This document shows, in pieces, positions 25,709-37,900 of a DNA stretch of 64,000 nucleotides. The stretch lies in contig NC_092582.1 of assembly GCF_037975245.1 (NCBI RefSeq), positions 13,018,077-13,082,076 of the forward strand. The letters are read 5' to 3'. The notes beneath the pieces are model-generated. The model searched no databases. It had not been told where the DNA came from and saw only the letters and a program-made list of their open reading frames with translations. Both the position numbers and the translations under genes were made by a program. Every line of letters begins with the position of its first letter. Positions within the stretch are counted from its first letter, which is position 1. The DNA comes from Apostichopus japonicus (Eukaryota; Echinodermata; Holothuroidea; Aspidochirotida; Stichopodidae).

Positions 25709-28700
25709 TTAAATGTTACAGAAACCACTTGTGTACATGTCAACATTCTCTCCGTCCTTTTTAAATGTCACATTTATGTGACTAATAATGATGTATAACA
25801 TGTACTGTCTTATCTGTTAACATATGTGTAGGCCAGAGGTTGTTTTAGGTGCTATGTTATATAAAGAACATGTTATTTTAGAGGATTTGTTAAATAGTTT
25901 TTCCGGAATCTGTCAGGGCTTGGTAGCAGTTGTTGCAGGTGCTTGATGCAACCAAACAAAGTTGTTAATTTTATGTTTTATTTAAAATGTTTGTTTTTAA
26001 TTGGCATATCAAAATATGTTTTAATAACCTCCTGGGATCCATTCGTATTCCATGACTTAAAGTACTCCCTCTGTGACTTGTGTATGAGTGCATTGTGCAA
26101 TGTTTTGTTGATGTATTTTAATCAGTGTTTCGAAACCTTGAATGTATGCAGGCATAAACCAAAATTTACTGAAATAATATTCATAGTAAAGGGGGAGGGG
26201 GTGAGGGGGGAGAAATATTTTTTTTTAATTGCCAAGGGGAGTGAGAAACCAAAGACAATGTGATATGTCGCCCATGCAAGGCATGACAAAACATTGCACA
26301 ATGTACTTATCCGAATCAAATATATAAAAGTCAAGATATTATATGTCAGCAATGGAACGATAAACTTCAATTGAACCAATAGGGTTCCTTAGGCCTGATC
26401 TAAATTAATTTTGTAAGTTTCGAACCCTTTGCCATCGATGTAATTTCCCTTGAGAGGGCCGTCAGTATTGACCACTCAAGTACTAGCGTTCTATAATTTG
26501 CTTATAAAGTATCCATAAGTTCTGTTCGAGGTTCTGGCTTCTCAAATTATACCCAGAAATAGACGACAGTTTGAATTAGACTATTAAATGTCTAAGAGAG
26601 GTGCAAATGCTCTGAGGGTGACAGTTTATGTGTTTTTGAAGTTGTTGAGCAGACGATACATTTTTACTTTACTTTCGAGCATCACCGATAAACCGATAAG
26701 GCAGTCCAGGGTCTGTTTTTGTACTTTTTTTCCCTTCATTTCATACCTTAATAGCTTTCATCAGTTACAGATTAAAGACCATCACGACTGCAACAGTATG
26801 TGTGGTGAACAAATCAAATGTTCCCTCGATTCTTAGAGTGCATCATGATTCCCTGTCTGTGAAATATTTGATCCGAATGTCTCCCATTCTCAAAAGAAGA
26901 TGATTGAAAAAAAAAAGAACCGCACAAATTTGATTTGTCGCCAACCAAAAATGAATGAACGATAATTGAATGATTTACTTGAGTAAATGAAGTGGCTTGA
27001 CATTCAAGATAACATAAAATAGCAACTTGCAACCTCTTATTTGACCTTGACATAGTCAACAGATTTAAACCGAATCTCACTAGAGTACGGGCATTTCAAG
27101 GCATGTATTCTGGTTTGGTAGAATCACCACACACACCTTGAAGGTTTTCACAAGTTTTGCAAGCTTTCTAAAGATTGTTATACAGAATACATTATAATTG
27201 GATTTGACCAGTGCCAGGTATTTCTCAGTATACTGCTATTTAGGAAGCCCTATAAAGTATGTTGTTGATTTGCCAAATTTTCTGATTCTGTCATTTAGAT
27301 GCAAGTTAAACGTTTCACTTGCCATTGAAGATGGAGTAAAATACCTTGAAGAGCCTTGAATTTATTGTGCTAATTTTGAATTTTCCATGTGTAAAATAAA
27401 GCAACAATTCTTTGTGTAAATAATAATAAATTTTAAACCTTAAAATAATAACTTTATGAATATTTTTTATTTTACTTGTGTAACAAACAATGGTGTGAAT
27501 TAAGTGATACACAAAAATAGGAGACCAAGTCATAGAACTGCTTGATTTAAAATTTATTTACTTTATTAGACACCAAAATTATTCCTAAGAAATAAACATA
27601 TGACAAGAAATACTCCTGAAATTTCATCGTGGTTAATTCACCAAGTGATCATTCCTTTGTTATTTTGAAGGCCGGAATTGATGTTTTGTAGCCTCCCAAC
27701 TGGCAACCAAGGCAAGAATTGTTTACACATTTTAATTAAGATTGGCATTTAATAGCTATCTGTTTAGCCTGTAGTTAAGAAGGCAATATGCAGAGACAAC
27801 TAAAGAATTTTGTTTATTAAAATTTTGGTGAATTTTTTTCTATGTACAATTGTTCCATTTCACTTCTTTCTTCCCCCTAGATCAAGAGCCTAGGTCTGGT
27901 CCCTCAGCCCCTATTGGTCCAGTGGTATTTCTAGCCTTAATAACTGTGACATTAATTACTGAGACATTAACAACATGAATTTCAAAAATAACATTAGGAA
28001 TATTCATTCATAATGTCGCAGAGACTTGCCAGTGTTAAATTTTATTTGATACACATGCACAGTCACACAATTTACTCCAGTCACAATTTACAAGCGGGTA
28101 AAAATATCTTTTCAAATGAAGTGCTAAAAACATCAGTGTAAGCTTTCAAGAAACGAAATCAAAATCTTTTATGTTAGGATTGGAATGTGCAGGCACTCTA
28201 CAAAACATATGTCATGTTCCTTATAGACTTGAAAGTCTGTGGGTTTGTGCTTAAACATACACCCATATACTGTTAACACTAGTTACGCTGGACTTTATCC
28301 AGTCTGTCCGGAAGTAAGGCCACATCAATGTGAAATCTGGTATTGAGAATGCAACATGCTAATTATTGACCGATACATCACGCTGGTTTATTTTGAGCAG
28401 TTCTTCCTATTACGCTGCATAATATTTGTTGAGTATCAAGTACATTCTATTGTCATTGGTATGCTCTCAATTTTCTGAGCAATGAAACTTAAAACTTAAA
28501 TATTTAATTTGTCTGATAAATGCATCTTTAAATTAAAACTATACAAAAAAAAACAAGGGAATCATGCATAAATGAAGGAATTTTAAAATCATATCCAGCA
28601 ATAGAAAAATATGCATAAAGATGACCATCCACATTGAGACACGACCCTGACCAAATAATGATTTGATATTAACGTCATAACAGTTGTACTAGAGTGGCCC

Positions 28701-31095
28701 GAAAAGAATGACTAAAGAGAATTAGCATAGACATGCATATTCATTAAGGAGATGAAGAATTTTTGTACTCCAGGAAGTCCATGAGCACATGAGGCATAAA
28801 AACCTTGCAGGCCACCATGAAAACCATTTTAAATGAATCCTGGATTGATTCAGCCTCGAGCAGTGGCAATCGAGGAAAGGTGATCATCCCGAGGGCAAGG
28901 TGGAATAGAGGGCTAAGTCTTTGCCTCATTCTCTCCTTGGGCTACATGCTGGCTGCACAACAAATGATTCTCCCAACTTCAGTCAGTCACATGTTTCATT
29001 GTTTTAACCAAATCCCCAAACCCCCCCCCCCCCAAAAAAAAAACGTTCTTCTGATCACAGCATGGAACTGAAATTACAAAACAAACAGAAAATTATCATT
29101 CTCTTAAAAAAAAAATTTCTATTTTTTTTTGGTAAGCGGATGACACAAATTGACTTTATGAGTTTTAATCCAAGACTGTACAGGCAGTAGGCAGTCACAT
29201 ACAGATGCCCTCCCCCCCCCCCCTGGTAGGCAGACACAGTCGGCAATGGCATGTCTCTCCCCCAGACACATAGACTGATATGCAGCCTGACAGACAAACA
29301 GGCTATTCCTTCCTTGAAAATTTCATTTTATTCTCTGGACAGGATCACACAGCCAATCCAATAATATGTACCTAATATGTACCTAATAATATGTACCTGA
29401 TAAAACTTTAATTTGTATTTACTAAATCTCTATATTTAATATTGTAAAAAACGTTCTCTCATGTTGGCAAGTTTCTCTCAAAACAGACATCATTAACAAG
29501 TAACAGTTTATGGGATTCCCATCTAAAACTTTTATGCGGACTGTAAGAGCCCACCCCCCCCCCCAAAGTTGCAAAGATAAATGTTTGCGGAAGTAAACAG
29601 GACCTTTAAGGTACGACTGTTCTCACATAACGATTCTCAGTGATACATACAAAACACATAGCCCTTCTATTAAAGGTCATTCCATTTAAAAGCATATAAA
29701 AACTTAAAAGTGCATAGCTATATCACATGCAAATGAATGGTCTAAGTATGGTGGTGTCTTCTTGGGAGGCATATCAAATGAAAAATATAACAAATCTATT
29801 AAAAAATGTGATAAAAGGAAATAAATTGATAGGAGTCAGCAAGACGAGAAGAGCTAATATATTACTCCATAAGAGCAAACTAAAGGCAAATCATTAATCG
29901 CAGTTTGTTTATGTGAGACAATTGCAGCAAGTATTTTACAAAGTCAGATTGCTTTCTTTCTTGATTTTTTATATCCTAATTGCAGTAGTATGAAAGTTGG
30001 CTGAGAATATAAAATCTTCGCAAATTTTCTACAGAAGCGCTCATTTTAAAAGCAACAAAGAAATCTAGTAAGATCAAAACGTCCGACGTGGATTAGTTTG
30101 TTCAATTAAAAAAATTTCGCACAAGTCACTTGGTTCTTCGTAAGATTCACAGAGTCCACAAGTTTCACATTTTGAAACCATGTCATTAACATTAGCATCT
30201 CAATATAACTTAAGTTGCCAAGAACAGTTTATTTTATGCCTTTAAATTTCACTCGGTACTTTGAGATGCTTCATATTCAGCAGACCTTTTTGAAAGGCCT
30301 CAGCAATAAAATTGTTCCTTAAGTGGTAAAGTGACAGTGCCCCATCTAATTTTACCCACACATCATCCTTGTAAAACTGCTAAATTTGCAGTCTTCATTC
30401 CCAAAAATGTTGAACTTTATTTTTAAATGTTAAAGGAGCATTCAGGGTTGGCTTTGACATACAGTATCAAATGTCCCCCTTTCTTGACACAATAGAAAAC
30501 TCTAATGTAGAATTAATACTGGTGTCTTTCATTTTACCTTTGGAAATATTGAGGAAGTCTACTAGTTGTTTGTTCTTGTATTGAACACTACACAAACTGA
30601 ATGAAAATGTAGACCAGTAACAATCATACTTAACAAGATTTTCACATTCTTTTGTGAGCTTTCTGTGATTGGAACATAAGAGTGCTTTTTATTTTCCGTC
30701 ACTGCTATTGTATGGACTGCAACCTGGATGCTACACCATAAATTATTCAATGTTGACTATGGACTGGTTGAGAAATTGATTAAAGTTCCACGGAATAAAG
30801 AAGTCAAACTGATACCACATCCTATGAATACAAAGTCTGATCGAAGTCTAATGGGAAAGTAACTGCATGAAAGAGCAATGCTGAGACAAACTGTAATATC
30901 ATACTGTATAAATATGTCACTACATTTTCTTTTGGCACATTGTAGGGGATGGAATTGGGTTAAATTGAAAAAAATTAACACAAAACTGTTATGAAATTCA
31001 AACATTTCAAAGGACTCTGGCAGTGTGTGAAACTAAACACATTCATGTACAAGATCTATGCAGCTGCTTTTATTGGTCTACTGCCATCACTTTAA

Positions 31096-31528
31096 TGAGA
31101 AGCAAACCCATTCATCATTAGATCTTTGTGATCTCCCACCCCCCCCACCCCTCCCCCCCCCCCGATCACACACCCCTTGTTGCTAATGAATGTTTTTCTC
31201 AATTCAAAAGTCAAGCCAGGGGGTTTCCATATCCTCAATCTGACATATTGATAAATTGAGGTTGAAACCACTTTACTTTCCCTTTGATTTCCTTTTCCCT
31301 AGTTTCAAGGTGAGTGTAAACAGTGATTGAAACTGACAAACACCAATGGGCTCTATGATGTCATATTTAGACTTGTTCAAGTCTTAGTGATGTGTGTGTT
31401 AAAGGCACATTACAATTGTGTTATCTCCCAAATAAGACATTCTTTAACTGGTTGGGGGAGTTATTCGACAGAATTATCCACATTAACCACAGATGCCAAT
31501 GATGATGATGGTTTGGGTTTGCTCCTCC
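31096..31528 (+). mobile_element. TTAA-flanked MITE, copy D
   Basis: TTAA is found at 31092-31095 and 31529-31532. The ends are TGAGAAGCAAACCCATTCATC and, inverted on the right, GGAGGAGCAAACCCAAACC. Internal AGACTTGTTCAAGTC and TTATCTCCCAAATAAGA blocks match the other copies. A C-rich tract (31138-31163) lies inside. Confidence 0.75.
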
Positions 31529-31756
31529 TTAAAATCATCCATTTGTTCCACAATTGAAAGTTAAAGCCAGTGAATCTCATTCTACATTACACCATTATTA
31601 TAGTTTAATTTATCAAGAATTTAAAGAAAAGGGAAAATTATGATAGTCATTGAACAACTTGGCATATTCTAAGTTACAGACGATACAGTAACACTGTACC
31701 AGAGACGACACCTCTGTTAAAGGCATCACTCATTGTTCTCTGACTAGTTGCTATCT

Positions 31757-31958
31757 TTAATGACAGTGTTCGTTGACGTCGACGATGATAGAGCGTTTCC
31801 AACCGAAGAAGAAATAGCCAAAGCCCGCTCCGATGATGACTGGAATGCACAGGTATACGTTGTACGTCATGAAGATCAACATGAGGAAGTAACTGATGGT
31901 TACTTGGACCATGTGAAGGACGGACTGCAGGATATGACCCCAGCTCCAGAGGCGGGAC
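31757..31958 (-). CDS. SLC31A1: SLC31A1 coding exon 4 (TM2, TM3, HCH tail)
   Basis: Begins [13 protein letters not shown], continues through [11 protein letters not shown] and [11 protein letters not shown] and ends VDVNEHCH then TAA. The acceptor is TTTCTTCAG. A candidate polyadenylation signal (AATAAA on the minus strand) lies near 31070. Confidence 0.95.
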
Positions 31959-34900
31959 CTGAAGAAAGATGCAGAGAAAATTTCTGATTAGAAATCTCTG
32001 GAAAGTTTTATTCATTGTTAAAGGTGCATCAGCTGGAGCCAGAGCTGATATTCCAAAACTTACTGGTTTGGATATTTACGAGTGACGAGCTTACCTGTCT
32101 CCTCACAACCTTAGCACCTCCTTCTACCGTGTCTAGAATGAACTAGTAACCTTTTAACAATGTGCGCCCTCTTTGACCGGACCCCCCGGATACAAGATGT
32201 CCAACAGGTTTTTTTTTTTGGCATGCTAGTCCCAAGTATGTGTATTTTTAGGCATGGTCTACAATATCTATCAAAAGTAAACTTGGTACCTTAATTCATA
32301 CCATGACATTCCAATTATGAGGAGGAGGGTTTACTCAGAGGACAAGTTCATCTACCCCAAGCAGCTGTTGCCAATGATGTTGACACAATTTAATTTCTAC
32401 CAAAACAACTCCACTACAAAATCCACTCTTGTTGCTGTTATTATTGCTGTCAAAATATTGACTATGACTCTCTGTAGTCTACAACAAACCTAAACTTCTT
32501 TGAAAATTAGTGAGTACTTATTTAAGTAAAAATATTGTAAAAGTAAAATTAATATCCAGAACCTGGGTAGGGAGACCTAATACTGTTCAAACAAGAAATG
32601 ACTCACACCATGCATGCATGTATGTGTTTCTTTGTTCAGATTTATAAATGAATCATTAATATCTTTAAAGACAGACTTACTGTCCAGTTTGGTGAGTCTC
32701 GGTAAGGGTGGTTCTCGAGTCCTTGGATACCTCCGTGCTCTGATAGCGTACGTCTACTACGCTACGTTTCAGGAGGGTCTCTCTCAGCACTTTCAGACCT
32801 TCGTACAGCATCGCCATCAAGAATATGGCTAAGCAAGTTCCGAACCATGCTGCAGAGATGAGAAGGGGAATGACATATGATATATAACATAGTACATATA
32901 ACATAGTACATACAACATAGTACATATAACATAGTATATACCGTAGTACATATAACATAGCATATAACGTAGTACATAAAACATAGTACATACAACATAG
33001 TACATACAACATAGTACTGTACATGTAACATAGTATATAACATAGTACATGTAACATAGTACATATAACATAGTATATAACATAGTATATATAACATTTT
33101 ACATATAACATAGTACATATAACATAGTACATATGCAGGGAATAATTTATCCAGTATCACGTAATAAAATGCTAAAGAATAAAGGACAAAGTGCTATACA
33201 ATGCCAAGATGTACAGTATAGCACATTAGTACACAGGAAACATAGTAACCATAGTACTTTATAAAAGACAACATTCAGAGACTTCAAAACTGCTACATAA
33301 AATTTGAATTCTAAATTATTCAATAAATATGAAACAGGAAGACTATCAAGGATTCTAACAAACAACAATAGTTTAATAACTATACTACAATCTAGTTAAT
33401 TGAAAACGAAGATTGAAAACAGAATCTAGAGAAACCTTTCAAACTTGCAGACTCATTATAGAAGCTCAAACCTACAAACAGTATTCAATAACAAACAAAT
33501 AAGCCTAGAATACCGGGATATACTTCAAACAACTTAAATGTAGTAGTAGTAGTACAATGAACAGTGGATGCCTTTGCCATGTATGGGTGGAGTGACACAG
33601 TGTGAAGAGGATGAGTGGGTGGAGGGTGCATAGGAGTATGTTCCATTCCCAATCAATAAATAAGGAATACAAGGCCATTCTGCATCAAACATAGCACAGA
33701 ACACTCTGAATGATATATTGGGAAGGGAGAGAATGTGGGCACTTCCCCAGATGTAGGTGCACAGAGCTAACATGTTCCAGTGTTGTAGTTGAGGTACAGT
33801 AAAGATTACATAGGGTTGGAGATTGAGTAAGAGAGGCCCAAAGTAAATTAAGGGAAGTGCAAATAAAAGACCATTGAGCACTGATAATGGTATACCTTAA
33901 GTTACCCTTTCACCCCTCTACACCACCCCCTCCCCCAACCCACCCAATCAAAATGATCCTGACCACACAAGTAGTTACCAGCTAAGGGTGCATGTACTTC
34001 TAATGAGAGACAAATTTTAACATTTCACTTCAAATGCTCAAATTCATGGTTCCATTCATCTACAGAAACACAGACAAAGCTGACAGCAGGGACAATGTTA
34101 ACGGAACATACATTGACCACTCTTTCCAGAAATACATAAATACCGCCACATAAATTAAATTCTTGCATAAAATTGGATCCTTTGTCTTACCTCCTGCTGA
34201 GCTTACAGTCCACTTTTCAAAGAGGACAGTGGCAGTGCTGCTGCAGTGAAAGTACATCTGCATCATGTGGTCCATGGAGCTCTTCAAAAACAAGTAAACA
34301 TTAAAAATAAAAACATCAATTTCAAATTGCTGGATAGTCTATAAATAAATTAACCATGAACTGAATATTCATTAGGTTAGTGTACAAGGGCTACTGCAAT
34401 GTCAGTTTGTCACAGCACAGCTGCATCCGTGGATGCAACTGAATACCACCGACTACATACAATTACATGCATACTATTTACCCTTTCAAAGATGTGCACA
34501 GACAATCAAGTTTCAATCTACATTGTTAAGGTGTCCCTGTCTGGGATCAAAATAATGAATATTGTCAGAAATTTTATCTAAATGAAAATTAAACTGTCAC
34601 CAAATTGACCATCTCGAAATTCCATGAAAGCTAGTGAAATTCACCTCACAGTCAGTTGTAATTATAGTCAAAATGTAGATTTTTGAATTTATAATTTGAT
34701 TAAAAGTTCAATACTAAAATATCATATACTTATATGGCATTTCAGATTAAGTGTTAATTTGGTCTTAAATGTTGAAAATTTCCAAATTCCTTCTTGTAGT
34801 GATTAAAACATAATATGTAAGAAATTCTTTGGGTGTCAAAATGTCAAGGTTGGAAATGGAATTTAAATGCTGATTAACTTTCAATTGCTGAAAAAAAGCA

Positions 34901-37900
34901 AATAAGGAAGGTGTCTTACTGTATGTAGTTTGATAAACAGGAAATCTTATTGTAAATACCTAATAGGTTTGGAAATATCAATTGGTGATCTGAAAGGACT
35001 ACTCTTAATGACTTAAAACCTCATGTCACAAACTTCAAGGGTTTCCAATCCCAAGTATTATACCTTAAAAAGGATTTATACAATTAACAGCTGTGATGAA
35101 ATCTAAGAATTGTTTGGTGACCAATTCAAAAGATGTAACAAACGCTTTAACATTCAAACCTTCATACTCCAATAATCCTAACCTCAAATTTGTTTGCACC
35201 AATAAATGGCCAGTTTTTTTTTCCTTTCCCTGTAGTGTAAATTGTAAATGTATATTATGCAAATTTTAATTAAAACAGGAAAAGGACATAATTATCACGG
35301 TTCCTGCCATAGATCAGTCTTTACTTCAAATTGCTTTGCCGAGGAGGACCTGAACAGAGAACAATTGTTGCTGATAACACTGAGCTTCCTGCAGCATGAA
35401 ATAGATTGCATGAACTGGTACAACTTTGTTTACAATGACCATGGTTGGTGACTTGGGGGGTTTCATTGTTCAAGGGCTGCTATAACAATGAACCAGCCAA
35501 ACTATTATAGTACATGCTGTACATCAGGATTAGGATCCATTGTCCCTATTATGTGTACCCTACATCTTGGGGTGGTCAGGGAGTTTTGTGACTAGACGCC
35601 ACTAGCTCCACTGTCTGCAAAGCAACAATTTTCTGTAATCTCAAGGAAATGTAGATGTTAGGAATTTGGAAGGTCAACTTATTGGAGTCATCGCTAAGAT
35701 GCTTACTCTAAACCATTGACAACTCTCTGTTATTCAGCTTATCGCTAGAGAACTACAACTACTTCCTGGAAACTCTGTAGCCTGGCTTAGAAAAGAAGGA
35801 AATCCTAAATTTAAACATTTGAACCATTTGAACCATAGGTGGAAATCTCTCTACCAGTCATTTGGGTTTTTCCCATGATGAACTGGAAAGGAATGACCAT
35901 GTAAACAGTAGGAGAGGTTTGTAGCTTACCACAGATTGTCAAGAAGAATTAAATACAAAACAGACTCTTTTTCACTTTCTTTCGTTTACTAATCTGTAAG
36001 AATCGTCAGACATGTACAGTTAAGCCAACCCATGACAACGCATACAAGAGCAATAATTCTTTTTAAGGTTTAGTTTCTTCCAGTTTGTTTTCAGATTGTT
36101 AAGCACGGTACAGTGGTTATTTAGGAAAATATCTAGATCATCTGTAGAAATGTATATATTTACACATAAATTGTAAATTCTAAGTAACTACAGTACGCTA
36201 AAAGTCAGCAGTGTCTTCTAGCTTTCAGAACTTGGGCAAAAATATGTAAACATTTTCAAGTGAAACTGATGATTATTGTGGTAAGCTGGGTCAGTATGAA
36301 ATGAACACTCATTACCATTGAGGACATTTTAACCAAAGGGTCATTTACATACAAAACTGTTGTGATGGGTAGTGTGGTATGTGATGTACATACCAATGGC
36401 ACCTGCTGTGTTATGGCAGAGTGTATAAAGGCACTTGGCAGTGTTAAAAGCAATGAAACCTACTGTACCTACTTAGCACGTAGTGGATCATATTTTAGAG
36501 CCCACTATAGCTGGCCAACTAAATTATAATCATTTTTCATCAGGGAACAATGTTTTCACGGTCTCTGAAATGGTCATGTCAAACTTACTAACAATATTTT
36601 GCAATTCGCAATTCGCACTGGAAATTGGAACCAACCCCTGTGAAGAGCACTATTCATACAAGCGATTAGCATTTTTCCCACAAGTGGTTACTAACTCTTC
36701 CATTGTAAACATAACTGCCTTCTCATGGCTGATTGTTGTTATTGACATGACAAAATTACTGAACTACCTGTTTACTGTGTACATGTATGTATTGCATCAT
36801 GTCCATAGTACTGTATAGTACTACTGTAAGTAGTTTAGTAGCCTGTACAGCTGCTTTTTCCCAGCATGCAATGCAATTCAGTTATTGCATTATAAAAAGA
36901 TTGGCAGAGAATTACATTGTGCACTGCACAAATTCAAACAGTTGAAACCCAGATAGGAAATTTGCTTTTTCATTCATTTGCAAATTCAGTACAGTACATG
37001 TATACAAATTAATTTGACAATGTAGTGTTAATTCTCTTAGTGTTTAATTAACAAATATAAACATAATTTATCACGGTATGACTACTGATCAATGATTATA
37101 CAAACATACAGACAGCTGTGGAATATGTTTCTATAAACCAATATTGAAATTGATAGAACAAGTTGCAACATTGAATTTCTTAGGTACAGCTGTGTCCACA
37201 TGCATGACATGTCCAGTGCCATAATGATAGAGGTACAGTAATGTGCAACAGACAGACATGTCGACGAACGAAAATAAATTTGAATAGTTACAGCTAGATT
37301 GAAATAATTGATCGATGTTACATATTTATTTGAACCTGAATTATGTGCTGCTCTGGTCTTATATTCGTTAATGTTCAATTCATAGATTGCACTGTAAATT
37401 AAGAATTTCCATTATTATTTAAGCTAATGTGCAATAAAAAAAATAAAAAAAACATTAGAATTACATTAACATTTTCCATAAATTTTACTGTTTACCCCTT
37501 CCTTTTATATTGTTTCTCACTAACAAACATACAGTACAGGAGTTCTGTGAACATATATTTTCCATTTGTGCACTTTTAGCATGAAGCCATACAGGCACAC
37601 TATGTACTGTCTGGTTACTGTACTGAATACTCAACAGCTGTGATAGGCATTTAAGTTAACTTTTACAACTTTCAAGAAAATTATTGGAGGAGGAAGACTT
37701 CAGAATAATTGACTGAGAACTGAAACAAAGCTGGTATTGAATAGCAAAACGAAACAAAAATAGTAATGATAATAAACATAACATCATTGTCACTGTTGTG
37801 TTATTTAACACCAGTCTTGTACTAGAGACCATAATGAAGTACCTGTATGCTGTACTATGTACTCGTACACATGCTGGTACTAAAAATTCACTGTAATTCA

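Larger units (their letters stand above)
22073..31756. other. Intergenic region between two convergent genes
   Basis: This begins with the 3'UTR of the C1orf21-like gene and ends with that of SLC31A1. No convincing protein-coding exon was found on either strand. It holds a LINE-type tail (about 22735-22820), a tRNA-derived SINE (about 23340-23577), a hammerhead-like foldback repeat (23711-23840), a MITE with an internal minisatellite (24935-25708) and another MITE (31096-31528). C and G homopolymers occur at 29016, 29211 and 31138. From 25.7 to 31.0 kb I see only anonymous AT-rich DNA. Confidence 0.5.

Noticed and set aside
31674-32015. Minus-strand 113-codon frame and plus-strand 79-codon frame over 31748-31987
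   Set aside because: Both are out-of-frame or antisense shadows of the last SLC31A1 exon.
32677-33160. Tyr/Cys/Met-rich open frames of up to 151 codons on the minus strand
   Set aside because: They are translations of the ACATAGTACATAT minisatellite. Only the last part of one overlaps real SLC31A1 exon 3.
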